Part shown: positions 44,681-54,929 of the stretch, in pieces | Numbering within the stretch: the stretch's first letter is position 1 | Layout of the letters: each line of letters opens with the position of its first letter | NCBI GenBank assembly: GCA_030035585.1 | Contig: CM057480.1 | Span: 3,517,001 to 3,581,000 of the forward strand | DNA length: 64,000 bases | Reading direction: 5' to 3' | DNA from: Dugong dugon | Taxonomy: Eukaryota > Chordata > Mammalia > Sirenia > Dugongidae | Position numbers and translations under genes: made by a program | The notes under the pieces: generated by a model | The model's database searches: none | Seen by the model: the letters and a program-made list of their open reading frames with translations, nothing else | Told to the model about the DNA's origin: nothing

Positions 44681-44743
44681 TGGCTGGAAGGCATAAAATC
44701 TTGCTTACTTTGACATTCTGTAATCCTGTATAGTCTAGACCAG

Positions 44744-44890
44744 TATTTCTCAAACTTGGCTGCAGGATGAAATCAGCAAGGGAGTCTTAAAAACCCCCAT
44801 GCCTCGGACCTTCTCTCAGAGATTTCAATTTAGTTGGTCTAGCCCACAACCTGGGCTCCCCAGGTCATTTGAATGCAAAGCCAAGACTCC
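44744..44890 (+). mobile_element. MER5-like hAT DNA transposon
   Basis: AGTATTTCTCAAACTTGGCTGC..TCTTAAAAACCCCCATGCC..TCAGAGATTTCAATTTAG..CAGGTCATTTGAATGC follows the MER5 layout. Confidence 0.7.
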
Positions 44891-45288
44891 ATTTCCTCTA
44901 GTCCTCTCCCCTGAGTAGAAGTTGACTTCCTTATCAGTAACAGCTACTGCTGCTTTCTTTTTTTAAATATCTTTCACCAGGCTTGGGATGTGCTGGGCTC
45001 CAAGAAGGCACTCAATGAATACCTTCTGACTGATGGATGCAGAAGCTTTTGTGGGAGCTTTTTTGTGGCATATGTTCATGGGTAGGGATTTCTTCTTGCT
45101 AGTGTGGGTAGTGGTCCAGGTCCAGAGAGGTGCACCCAGGAATGAGGGACACCTTGGCCCATGGCTCCCTGGGGACACTGGGTAGCTTACACTGCCCTTT
45201 GAAAAAATCTAAGTCACATGTGGGTGGGTCTACAGCTTTTCTTCTTGGGGATGCAAAATAGCTGAGGTGAAAACTCACTGCAGTCAAC

Positions 45289-45461
45289 AAAAAAAACCCA
45301 AAAACCATACCCGCTGCAGTCAAGTCAATTCTGACTCATAGTGACCCTACAGGACAGAGTAGAACTGCCCCATACGGTTTCCAGGGAGAGGCTGGTGGAT
45401 TGGAACTGATGACCTTTTGGTGAGCAGCTGAGTGCTTAACTGCTGCCCCACTAGGGCTCCA
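45289..45461 (-). mobile_element. AfroSINE
   Basis: CCGCTGCAGTCAAGTCAATTCTGACTC..GCTGCCCCACTAGGGCTCC, with an A-rich tail at 45289-45305. Confidence 0.94.
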
Positions 45462-45619
45462 ACAGCATAGCTAAAAGGCCAAAGGGAGGAAAACCCAGTT
45501 CTACTCTTGGAATGTTCACTTTGGTTATTCAGATTATTCCAGTGTTGACATTTGGAGTTGACTAGTAACAGAAGTCACCCCATTTGAAGCATGCAGAGAA
45601 ATTAAACAGTGCTTTATGC

Positions 45620-45820
45620 TTAACAAACGTGTACAAAATATTATGCGTTTACATATTCGCAGGCCTTACAAAAACCATGCCAACTGTGTGTCAGGATCCC
45701 CATTTCAGACATGATGAAGCTGAGGCTGTTTGCCCATGGTCATAGAGATGTGTCACCGAGCACAGGGATGCTTGATAAGAAGGGATTTGAACTCTGGTTT
45801 ATTTGACCTTAAAACCTATC
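45620..45820 (-). repeat. MIR element
   Basis: CCCCATTTCAGACATGATGAAGCTGAGGC..TTGCCCATGGTCATAG..AAGGGATTTGAACTCTGG, in minus orientation. Confidence 0.65.
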
Positions 45821-46251
45821 ATCCCTCCACATCATCGACATCTGACCACAGGTCATAGAAGGGATGGCAAAGGGCACCAGACCAAACCCTCACATTAGAC
45901 CCGGGCAAGCTTCCTATGTGGTCCATAGTAGGTAGAAGAGGAGACATTCCCTTACATAAGAAAAGCTCCCACTGAATTTTCCCTTTGTATTCAATTGTCC
46001 CTGTCAGACACTTAGAAAATAAACTAGGCGTTGTCTTTCTGGAATTGTTAGTGGAAAAAAAGAGGGGTAAGTTACATCAGTGACTTTTCAAGCTTTTTCA
46101 ACTCAACTAATTTTAAGGAAAAGGAAAACCACAGAAACAACCTTAGCAACTTGTGGCTACAGGAGTTTGCTCTGAGGAAATGACTCTGTGGTCTCTGAGG
46201 TCCAAGACAGGGTTCTTAGACAAAGGAATTAACAGTAACTATCTGTGAGAT

Positions 46252-46443
46252 GGAGTCCCTAAGTGATGCAAATGGTTAACACACTCAGCTGTTAACTGAG
46301 AGTTTGAAGTCCAGAGGTGCCAAGGAAGAAAGGCCTGGTGATCCACTTCCAAAAAATCAGCCATTGAAACCCTATGGAGCACAGTTCTATTCCGACACAC
46401 ATGGGGTTGCCATGAGCCAGAGTCAACTCAACAGCAACTGGTA
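46252..46443 (+). mobile_element. AfroSINE, second subtype
   Basis: ATGGAGTCCCTAAGTGATGC..GGTTAACACACTCAGCTGTTAAC..CACACATGGGGTTGCCATGAG..CTCAACAGCAACTGG. Confidence 0.93.
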
Positions 46444-46590
46444 TTTACCTGTCTATTAGGCAAGTTACTATACCTCTCTGGGCCTTGTTTTCCTCAAAAG
46501 CGAGGGAAAAAAGCATATATAAATAACCTTTGAAGGCTATAGACCCCTTTTGAACCTGATATAAGCTATAAGTCCTCTCCCCAGACCATG

Positions 46591-46621
<31 letters not shown>
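46591..46621. repeat. (CA)n microsatellite
   Basis: About 15 uninterrupted CA units. Confidence 0.98.
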
Positions 46622-46627
<6 letters not shown>

Positions 46628-47024
46628 GCATGCTGTTTCTGGTTAGCATTTTAAAGACTCTACCAGGGAAACAGACTTCTGGAAGTGTTTTTTGTGCTCA
46701 GGATCCTTATTCCTTTCCTATGGACTATCTGGACTGGAGGGACTGTTGGGGTCCCATTTTCCAGATGATTCCATGATATTTCATTTAACTACTTCCATAA
46801 ATATACTTACTTTCAGGGAAAGAGTAGCAAAACCAGGCTCAGAGAAACTGGACAAGATTTATTCTTTAACCATTTCACATGATAATGTAGCTACATTGAT
46901 TTATTTTCAAAGGTTTCTTAAAACGAGAAGAACAAAGCAATCTTGTGTAAAATGCTGCGGTTAGGCTCTTAGGGAAAGTGGGAGGGTGCAAACAGGACCC
47001 GTGCAAGAGAATCAGCTGCAGGGT

Positions 47025-47227
47025 GATGAAGAGCCTGGGCTTCAGAACCGCACTGCCTGGGTCTGTCCCGGTTTCGTCACTTCAGCTCGCGATGTGATCT
47101 TGGGACACTCACCTAACCTTCCCTCTCCATAAAAAGGCAATAATTACAGAATCTCCCTCACAGGGTTACTGTAAAGATTCAAGTTGTGCCTGGCGTGCAG
47201 TAAGCGTTCAGCAGATGCTCACTATCG
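47025..47227 (+). repeat. MIR element
   Basis: GAGCCTGGGCTTCAGAACC..GCCTGGGTCTGTCCCGG..GTGATCTTGGGACACTCACCTAACC..CACAGGGTTACTGTAAAGATTC..GCCTGGCGTGCAGTAAGCG. Confidence 0.8.
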
Positions 47228-48299
47228 TTCTCTCAACTATGCAAAGCTAAAAATAGATAAAAAAGACATCAACTATAGATTATTGAAATGGTAGGCAGTA
47301 GTTGCCTCTGAACTGTAAGCCAACGGATGGTTTTTTGCTTCTCAATTTCCACAAAGACGATATGCCACTCTCGTAATCAGGAAAGAAAAAAATTTTTAAA
47401 TGTAAAAATAATTTTAAAAGTCTTCCTTCAGCAAGTGGAGTGCCTTGAGGAGCCCGACCACGTTCCTTCCCGTGCAGTGTTTTGACAAAGAGACCACTTC
47501 CCAGGAGAGTAAGATGGAATGATTTCTAATGTCTTGTTTCCACTCTCCTCACTAGCTTCTCATCTTCAGCGTAGAAGGATCCTTGTAAACACCAAGGAGC
47601 TTCCAGTGTGGACTTCCTGGGACAGAACGAACAGAACCTTTCTCTGCTCCTGTTCTATACCATTCTTCACAGCACATCCCTCCCCACCAGAAGGTCAGCT
47701 TTTTTGAGGTGCATGGACACCTTTAAAGACAATCATGAATGGCATGCCTCTCTCCCAGGAAAAATGCCATGTTCAGGCACTATTTTGCCTTCAGTTTCTT
47801 GCGATCCATTGGCTCCCTGCCATGGCCTATCTCCACTGATCAAGAACACCTAAGCCAAGGCAACAAATTTAGGAATGTAAACACACATTGCGTGTGTAGA
47901 CCACATTGAGAAAAACCGATGCATGAAAAATCTGAAACCGTAAACAAGTTTTTGCTTTGCCAGAGAATTCACCTTAGGACACTAATAAATAGCAAACTCA
48001 TACAACTGACTTTGCACATGCCTCTATTTACCAAAACTCTAGGCCCTTTCCAGAACATACCTACTGCAGAGCAGCAGGCTCAATCCAAAAAGTTAATACC
48101 AGTTCCACTCATTTACAGCACTCCAGGTCACCTGTGAAGTGGTCACTAACCCGTGCCCCTTAGGTGACTGATGGGCAATGATGAGATACCCAGAAGCTTC
48201 AGGTTGGAAGAGAGGTGGTACGTATGAGTGGGTTATGAGGCTGCTTTGGAGGGTATCATTTGTGGTGACATGGAACCCGTCTCCTTATTTCAGGAAGGA
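47228..48299. other. No recognisable element
   Basis: I see no gene or clear repeat. Small frames lack signatures. Confidence 0.5.
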
Positions 48300-48475
48300 A
48301 AAGAACAAGCACTGACTGGGTCCTTACACTGTACTAGGACGGACATTAGATCATCTTGAGTATTCCTCACAATGATTCTGGAAGGCGGAGGCTTTTGCCG
48401 CCATTTCCAGATAAGGGAACTGAATTTTAGAAGAGCTGGCACACATGGCCCAGGTCAGACAGCCAGAATTTATCC
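48300..48475 (-). repeat. MIR element
   Basis: GGGTCCTTACACTGTACTAGG..TTCCTCACAATGATTCTGG..TTTCCAGATAAGGGAACTG..GGCCCAGGTCAGACAGCC, in minus orientation. Confidence 0.7.
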
Positions 48476-48552
48476 TAAAAATTTTAAAATAAAATAAGAA
48501 CAGTGCAAAGCTCTCTTAGATTACCATCTTTTATGATTACCTCCTGGTGGCC

Positions 48553-48708
48553 GGAGCCCTGGCGGTGCAGTGGTTAAGAGCTCCGCAGCTAACCAAAAGG
48601 TAGGCATTTCGAATCCACCAGCTGCTCATTGAAAACTCTACCGGGCAGTTCTACTCTGTCCTACAGGGTCGCTATGAGTAGAAATTGACTGGACCACAAC
48701 AGGTTCTG
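48553..48708 (+). mobile_element. AfroSINE
   Basis: GGAGCCCTGGCGGTGCAGTGG..AGGTAGGCATTTCGAATCC..GGGTCGCTATGAGTAGAAATTG. Confidence 0.94.
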
Positions 48709-49539
48709 TTGGCCAGAAATGCACAGTCCCCAGCATCACACCAAATCCTGAGAGCCTTTTAGGCTGAGATTTTTGATCCTGCTGACTTTGTCAATGGTTT
48801 CCAGGGATGGGTCATGCAGGGTGACAGGGATTGGACTTCTCCTCGCCCCATCTGAACTGCCTTCCAAACTGGCACCGCCCCCTTCCCTTCGCTCCTACAC
48901 AGGGATGGCCCCACATTCCAAAGATGCCTGGGGAACTCACCAAGACATCTGTATAAAGAGCGAGGAGCCCTGCACTTAAAACAATCCACACAGCTACGAA
49001 CTCCATCTTACCATCTTCACTTCCCGCTGAGTTGCCACTTGGTTTCACTCTACTAGCAGCCACATTTTACTTGATCCTCTTCCAAGATTTCCGAACACGT
49101 GCGTGGCACCCATGAGAGTTTCAGAGGGCGTGTAACAACGACAGAGAAGTGCCGCGGGGCTGGTTTTGTGTATGTGTGTTCGCAGACCTCCTCATAAAAG
49201 CAAGTGTAAGCTATCATACTATCAACTTGCACAAGAGAAAATCAACTTTCCCGCGAAGATGGCATTCATTCCCCTGCGCCTAGTTTTCTGAAATGAGTGG
49301 TACAGGAAGTTAGGGGATGAGCCTTGTTGAGGCGAAGGGTCTCTGAGACCCTTGGGATACAGACACCCTGGGCTGACCCAGTGCCCGAGCTTTTTCTGGA
49401 GGACCTTCCCTCAGCTGTCTCCAGCCCTCCGCCTTCAGAAAGCGCCTAACACCTACACGCGTTTGGGGCACAAGCAGGTTCAAATCACGGAACAGCCAAG
49501 CCAACAGCACCCAGGAAAGCGGTCTCGGAGCCCGAGGGC
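48709..49539. other. Intron 1 sequence next to STAC exon 1
   Basis: I see no repeat I can name. This repeat-poor stretch lies just downstream of exon 1, where intronic regulatory sequence would be plausible, but I see no specific site. Confidence 0.45.
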
Positions 49540-50430
49540 CGGGAGAATTGCCTGCGCTCGCGGGGTACAAGCAGCTGAGCGCAAAGCCTTCGGGTCTCTG
49601 CGAGCGCCCAGGCTGGGTCCACAGGGACGTGGTCCAGCATCGTTAGCAGCGAGCCCGGCCAGACATTCAAGTCTCAGGGGAGTGACGGACCTTGGACCCT
49701 GGTCGGACTAGGGACCCATTTTAGCCCCGGCGCCAGCGCCAGTTTGGAGGAAACAGGGTGGGCAGATGAGGGAGAGGAGGAAGAGTGAGTTGTGTTCTCT
49801 TGAGGCATTTGTGCGCTGTACCTTGGATTCCTGGCTGCTGGTGGATGCAGGAGAGGGCGGCTGCTCGGTGCGCGTCGCCTCCTTGGGCAGCCCGTCCACG
49901 CCGTCCTCGCGGGCGCCGCTCGGAGGGATCATGGTGGCCGCGCGGAACGGTGTTGCGCTCCCGGAGGAACAGCCGGGCTCGCCTCCTCCGCGCGCCCTGC
50001 CCGCCGGGCGCTCGGGCGCTCAGCTCCGGGTTCCGGGGACCCTCATCCTGGCCGAGGCGCCGACGCGCCCTTCTCGCGCCTCGCCCCCGCGGGCCCTGCC
50101 CACTTCCCCGCACTCCCGCGGGCGGGGACAGCGCGCCCCGTCCCGCCCCGCCCCGCCGCGCCCGTGGACACCTCGCCGGCGACAGCACAGTCGTGACTGC
50201 CACCCGGCAGCCGAGGAGGGGGAGGCGGGAGGTGGCTCCGGGGCGGGGCTGCGCGGCCTACGGCTGAGTAGCGAGGGCAGGCAGGGGGCCGCGCCCGCCG
50301 CCGGAGGCTCTGCTGGGAGGCTGGGCGCGCACGGGCACCCCGTGCTGGTGTCTTTCCCAGGAATGATGACAATTCCGACCCAGACCAAGTGAATAGAAAA
50401 CAGTGAATGGTAAGGCCAGGAGGAACCACC
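49540..50430 (-). promoter_or_regulatory. STAC: CpG island with STAC promoter and 5' UTR
   Basis: Base composition changes sharply here to GC- and CpG-rich sequence, while the flanks are CpG-poor. The island covers the STAC start codon and extends about 500 bases upstream of it (higher coordinates). Sp1-type GC boxes are visible, including a run of CCCGCCCC units at about 50141-50157 and GGGGCGGGGC at 50239-50249. I saw no TATA box, which fits a dispersed CpG-island promoter. The transcription start cannot be fixed by eye; the 5' UTR probably lies somewhere in 49933-50300. A CRE-like TGACGTGA lies just outside, near 50509. Several long frames on both strands are expected by chance at this composition. 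Confidence 0.8.
49822..49932 (-). CDS. STAC: STAC coding exon 1 (residues 1-37), partial gene
   Basis: This exon encodes the N-terminus of STAC, a cytoplasmic adaptor with a C1 (cysteine-rich) and an SH3 domain; the family binds L-type CaV1 calcium channels and alters their inactivation and trafficking. Read on the minus strand, the 37 residues begin MIPPSG and contain REDGVDGLPKEA and then EQPPSPASTSSQESK, which match mammalian STAC as I remember it. The ATG lies in an ideal Kozak context (GCCACCATGA). Similarity stops after Lys37, exactly at AAG|GTACAG, a good phase-0 splice donor with the intron starting at 49821. The frame then runs into unrelated residues and a stop at 49708. The C1 and SH3 domains are in later exons outside this window. 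The exon sits in a CpG island. Variable positions at residues 6-7 and 20-22 look like species differences. Alternatives: none convincing. Confidence 0.88.
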
Positions 50431-50589
50431 TGCTCCGACTCCCTAATCCTCACCCCAAGAACGAGCGACGATGACTTAGCTGAGTTATATAGAGTTTAGG
50501 GATCCCCTGACGTGAGGGCACCCCGCCTTTCCCTCCCTCAGCCTTGGTCTAAAGCGGAGTTAATGCAATGTGTGTGCGCACACCGGCCC

Positions 50590-50800
50590 CTTGTTTTGTT
50601 TGCATTTATTACACGCAGCCCTTTGCACACCTTGCCTTTTTAATCCTCACAAACACCTGTGCAGCTGGTTACTCTCGCTTTTATTTTATAAATGAACAAA
50701 CTGAGGCTTTAGGGACTAAATTATTTATTTTAAGTCACTGAACTATAAACGGTGGAGCTGGGATTTTAGTCCATTTTAGCTTCAAAATCCATGCTTTTTG
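50590..50800 (-). repeat. MIR element
   Basis: CAGCCCTTTGCACACC..TTTTTAATCCTCACAAACACC..AATGAACAAACTGAGGC..AACGGTGGAGCTGGGATTTTAGTCC, in minus orientation. Confidence 0.75.
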
Positions 50801-51139
50801 GATTGTGGATCCTTAAACCAAGGCTAGATCTTCATAGCTGAAGACTTGAATGTTTCAGTATAGCCAGGAGTTAAGGACTGTTCACAGAGGGGCAAGCTGG
50901 TCTACCTTATTAGATTTTTTTTTTTTTTTTTTCTTCTTAGAAACACAAAGATGGCCCCATTGGATAAAGGGAGAGAAGAATCTAGTTTCTTTTGAAGATG
51001 CAACCTCAGTGTACACGAAAAGGAAATACACCTGGATATTAAAAAAAAAAATTTTTTTTCCATTAATACAAAACTGCCTTCTTAATTTTCTAACAGAAAA
51101 TTGTAAACTTAGGTTTAGATTTTCTTGATTGACTGTACA

Positions 51140-51325
51140 CGTTTGCAAGGTCAGCTTCATGGGCGTACAACCCATGTGCACACAGGGCCCTGCGCTGGGT
51201 TTAATGCTCTGCTGTTGTCGTACTGGATTTCCTTATAATTGTTGAACACGAGACCCCACATTTTCATTTAGCACTGGCTGGACCCTATGAATTATATAGC
51301 TTGTCCTGCATGTTTGACCAGCTGA
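51140..51325 (+). repeat. Ancient repeat, unassigned
   Basis: GGGCCCTGCGCTGGGTTTAATGC, CTGCTGTTGTCG, CCCCACATTTTCATTTAGCACTGG and ATTATATAGCTTGTCCTGC form a known mammalian interspersed unit. The same unit is split by a SINE at 28785-29070. Confidence 0.6.
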
Positions 51326-51398
51326 CGTCCTTTGGAAAACATCTAAATGCTCTTTCCATCCCCGACATCAATTAAAAGCCCCTCTTCTGAGTGTAGGA

Positions 51399-51550
51399 GT
51401 CCTGGTGGCTCAGTGGGTGAGAGCTCAGCTGCTAACCCAAAGGTCGGCAGTTTGAATCCACCACCTGCTCCTTAGGAACTCTATGGGGGCAGTTCTACTC
51501 TGTCCCACAGGCTCCCTATGAGTCAGAATCGACTCGACAGCAATGGGTAT
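51399..51550 (+). mobile_element. AfroSINE
   Basis: GGAGTCCTGGTGGCTCAGTGG..AAAGGTCGGCAGTTTGAATCC..GAGTCAGAATCGACTCGACAGC. Confidence 0.95.
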
Positions 51551-51769
51551 TCTGAGTGTCAGCCTCTTGCTTGACATTTGGCTCCCAGATTATCTCACAG
51601 AGTTCTAAATGCCTCTGTAACCCTCATCCTCTTATTTGACCAGGCTGGATTGGATAGCCCAAGCTGCCACAAAGCTTCCCCCCCCTCAAAACATACTTCC
51701 TGACTGCTGGATGGAGAAAAAATTCTAACAGGCACAATCACAACACAAACAACCATAGCAAATAACAAC

Positions 51770-52100
51770 AGGAGCAGCAGATATCAACATATCTTGTCAA
51801 GCATCTGTTACGTGCTAGGCATTGTGCTAAAAATTAATGATACAGCAGAGAGAAAACATAGATTACCTCTGTTCAGGAATTTAGAGCCTGGTGAGAGAGA
51901 CAGCAATTCATCAAGTCTCACACACACGCACATTTTAATAAAGCGGTAAGGGAAAGTTCAGGACTCTAACGAACGTGTGCAAAAGTGAGGTCTGAACTGG
52001 TGGGGACCAGAAAGGGGTTCTCTGAGGATGTGAACCCCCCAACTACTGGCAATCCAGTCTTGGTGAGCAAGTACTCTGAGGCTCACAGTAAGGAATTTTT
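51770..52100 (+). repeat. Ancient mammalian interspersed repeat, 5' part
   Basis: TTACGTGCTAGGCATTGTGC..GATACAGCAGAGAGAAAAC..GGAATTTAGAGCCTGGTGAGAGAG..GAAAGGGGTTCTCTGAGGATG matches the start of the family at 150-2140. Confidence 0.6.
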
Positions 52101-52147
52101 CACCTTTGGATTGTATTTAATTATTATTATTTCGTTTATGTGTTCAT

Positions 52148-52313
52148 GGAGCCCTGGTGGCACAGTGGTTAAGAGCTAAGGCTGTTAACCAAAAAGTCGG
52201 CAGTTCCAATCTACCAGCCACTCCTTGGAAACCCTATGGGGCAGTTCTACTCTGTCCTAGAGGGTCATTATAAGTCAGAATTGACTCGACGGCAAGGGGT
52301 TTGGTTTGGTTTA
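52148..52313 (+). mobile_element. AfroSINE
   Basis: GGAGCCCTGGTGGCACAGTGG..AAAGTCGGCAGTTCCAATC..GTCAGAATTGACTCGACGGC. Confidence 0.95.
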
Positions 52314-52499
52314 TTATTACTTTTTATAAATTGAAGAGCAGGTATAAGATGTCACTCTGCATTACAGTAAATGCTTAGCTCTGATTGTTGCTGTTAGTTG
52401 CCATTGAGTCGGCACGCTGCCCCAGCCCCATCCCAGGAACAGAAATCCTCGTCTTCTAAATCACAGCCACCTTTTCTAGGACGCTGTGGAATTACGTTT
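52314..52499. other. Possible old SINE tail
   Basis: GTTGCTGTTAGTTGCCATTGAGTCGG at 52384-52412 looks like a short RTE/SINE 3'-tail scrap in minus orientation. Otherwise unassigned. Confidence 0.4.
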
Positions 52500-52820
52500 G
52501 GTTTCCCACACTCATCAAGCCTTTGACTATGTGTTTCTTTCATGTAATACTCAATTCCATCCCATCTTTTGTTTTCCAGCTGACTTCTCTTAGTCTTCAA
52601 AGCTGCTCTTCAGGCATTTACTGCCCTTGGGATCTCCTTCTTCGACCCCTGCAGTCTGACTTAGATTCCCAGACCCCATGCCGTATTCCCAGGGCATCCT
52701 TCCCTAAAGAATCAATGGCGGAATTGTCTGTCTCTTCCATTAAGCTATCAGCTCCACTAGGGCAGGGACCGTGTCTTGCTCATCTTGGCTTTCAACTCCT
52801 AGCTCAATGTTTGTTAACAA
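52500..52820 (+). repeat. L2 3' region
   Basis: GGCATTTACTGCCCTTGGG.., CTCCACTAGGGCAGGGACCG, TGTCTTGCTCATCTTGG and CTCCTAGCTCAATGTTTG follow L2 order. Confidence 0.6.
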
Positions 52821-53309
52821 GATGGAGAGAGAAGGCGGCTGCCTATGCAAACCCCTGGGATCTAAGAGATCTAGGCATTAGTTACTGCAAGTGTCCTCTA
52901 TTCACTGAATAGACCAAGACCCTAAGATGCTTCTGGAAAACAGTGAGATTTAACATCATACTCCTTGATACTGAGGATTTGGCCTTTATTGGCCTAGGAG
53001 AGGATCTTACACAGAGAGTCATGGCTGCCTGTGAACGTGGGGGCTCATTGGTTTGCCCTGTTCTGAGCAGCTGCTAGTGCCAGGCTTTCAATCCCCCAAG
53101 CAACTCACGATTGGTCTCCTCTCAGAATTAAAGCTAATAATTTAATTTGGAGACTTACATGGTCAGGGCAAATGAGATCCAGCCTCAGCATCTGTAACTG
53201 GTTTTGGTAAGGGCCAAGTAGTAATACTAACATAAACGATAATAGTATAACACATTTGTATAGCATTGTGTGCATTGGAATTATTCCCCTCTGGAGCCCT
53301 GGGAGCCTG
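52821..53309. other. No recognisable element
   Basis: I see no gene. A partial duplicate of the AfroSINE start (GGAGCCCTGGGAGCCTGG) lies at 53293-53310, directly before the SINE. Confidence 0.45.
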
Positions 53310-53475
53310 GTGGAGCCCTGGTGGTGCATGGTTAAGAGGCGGGCTGCTCACCAAAAGGTCAGCGGTTTGAATCCACCAGCTGCTTCTTGGAAACCCGGTG
53401 GGGCAGTTCTACTCTGTCCTGTAGGGTCGCTATGAGTCAGAATCGACTCAACAGGAACAGGTTTGGTCTTTTTAA
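53310..53475 (+). mobile_element. AfroSINE, tandem member 1
   Basis: GGTGGAGCCCTGGTGGTGC..AGCGGTTTGAATCCACC..AATCGACTCAACAGGAACAGG. Confidence 0.95.
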
Positions 53476-53481
53476 TGGGTT

Positions 53482-53652
53482 TGGAGCCCTGGTGGCACAG
53501 TGGTTAAGAGCTTGGCCGCTAACCAAAAGGTAGGCAGTTTGAATCCACCAGCTGCTCCTTGGAAACCCAATGGAGAAGTTCTACTCAGTCCTATAGGGTC
53601 TCTATAAGTCAGAATTGATTCAACAGCAATAGGTTTGGTTTGTTTTTTGGGG
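53482..53652 (+). mobile_element. AfroSINE, tandem member 2
   Basis: GGAGCCCTGGTGGCACAGTGG..GTAGGCAGTTTGAATCCACC..AGAATTGATTCAACAGCAATAGG. It lies only a few bases after member 1. Confidence 0.95.
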
Positions 53653-53869
53653 GGATTCCAAGAGAAGATGGCTAGCAAAGTCCAAGTCTCATATAGCTGC
53701 TTTCCTCCTGGTTTAAGATCTGTCTTTCTTTTCTAAAATGCATGTGTTGCTTCTAGCTGGTTTTAACTTCTATGACATCCCACGAGCTGCTTCTGGCTGG
53801 TTGTAACCTCTATGAAGTAGAGGGAGATATATTATACATGTAGTGGGAGAGCCATGAAGCCTAAATCCA

Positions 53870-54060
53870 AACATACCTAGATGTGAATTCTAGCTCTTAC
53901 ACTTAAAAGCAGCAGTATCTTAGACAATTGATTTAATATTTCTCAGCCTCAGTTTCCTCAAGTCTAAAATGGGACAATAATCCCTGCTAAATAGAGTTGT
54001 TGGATTAAATGACTGCTCAAAATGGGTTCTGATATTATTATCATCATTAGCTATAAGATT
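53870..54060 (+). repeat. MIR element
   Basis: ATGTGAATTCTAGCTCTTACAC..TTTCTCAGCCTCAGTTTCCTC..AAATGGGACAATAATCCC..GGATTAAATGACTGC. Confidence 0.8.
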
Positions 54061-54479
54061 TTGGGTAAAAGTGGTTTGAGTTGAGTTTTCTGCGGTTTTA
54101 CAGCCAAATGCATGTAAATATGAAGAAGGGATTCTCTTTTACATTTGTAAAATTGTCAGTAGATCTTGTCTGGAGTTCAGAAGCAGCAAATAATATCTAA
54201 ACTTTTGTGGGAATGGATATAAAGTAAGTCCATCTTACAGATTTTGACCCCTTAGCTAGTAATTATCATTTAACCTTACATATCTTCTCCAAGGAGTTCA
54301 GGGTAATAGTTTAAGATGAGTATAATCCAGCCCACCTGGCTTTTTGGTCCTCGGAACTGCCTAGCGTATTCCCCCTCTCCAGCTTCGACAGCTGCTGTTC
54401 CTGCATCTGAGAGTCTCCCACTAGGATTCCCCATGACTTTGGGTTTCAGGCCTCGGTGTCCACCATCTGAAAACATAGT
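54061..54479. other. No recognisable element
   Basis: I see no gene. The right part may belong to the L2 that continues at 54480. Confidence 0.4.
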
Positions 54480-54929
54480 GTTTATTCCTTTTATTATTTT
54501 GTGTTCTCTAGAAGGTAAGCTCCACGAAGTCAAGGACTTCTTCTCCCTTCTTTCCTTCTTGGTGTTAGGTGTCCTTCAGTCGGTTCTAACTCATAGCACA
54601 AAGGAATGAAACACTGCCCAGTCCTGCGCCATCCTCGTAATTGTTGCTGTGTTTGAGCCCATTGTTGCAGCCACTGTGCCCATCCATCTCCTTGAGGGTC
54701 TTCCTCTTTTTCACTGACCCTCTACTTTACCAAGCATGATGTCTTTCTCCAGGGACTGCTCCCTCTTGATAACATGTCCAAAGTACGTGAGACAAAGTCT
54801 CACCATCCTTGCTTCTAAGGAGCATTCCGGTCAGACTTCTTCTAAGACAGATTTGTTCCTTCTTCTGGCAGTCCATGGGGTATGCAGTATTCTGTGCCAA
54901 CACTCTAATTCAAATGCATCCATTTTTCT

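Larger units (their letters stand above)
1..49821 (-). other. STAC: STAC intron 1, 5' portion
   Basis: This is the sequence downstream of the STAC exon 1 donor on the minus strand. No reading frame resembling STAC exon 2 (a basic KRSLSFKTK-like stretch), the C1 domain or the SH3 domain was found, so intron 1 appears to be at least 49.8 kb. That agrees with STAC being a long gene with large introns in other mammals. The content is overwhelmingly transposon insertions, listed separately. Confidence 0.75.

Noticed and set aside
49721..50203. 160-residue minus-strand frame overlapping STAC exon 1 in another register
   Set aside because: The STAC frame has the Kozak start, the known peptide and the splice donor. 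This one is a compositional shadow.
49766..50392. 208-residue plus-strand open frame across the CpG island
   Set aside because: It is rich in Pro, Arg, Ala and Gly, has no family signature, and runs antisense to STAC exon 1. Stop codons are rare by chance at this GC content; other frames here are equally long.
50361..50411. Possible 50-base plus-strand exon between acceptor-like and donor-like sites
   Set aside because: The sites are only moderate and there is no coding or conserved match; kept only as support for an antisense-transcript test.
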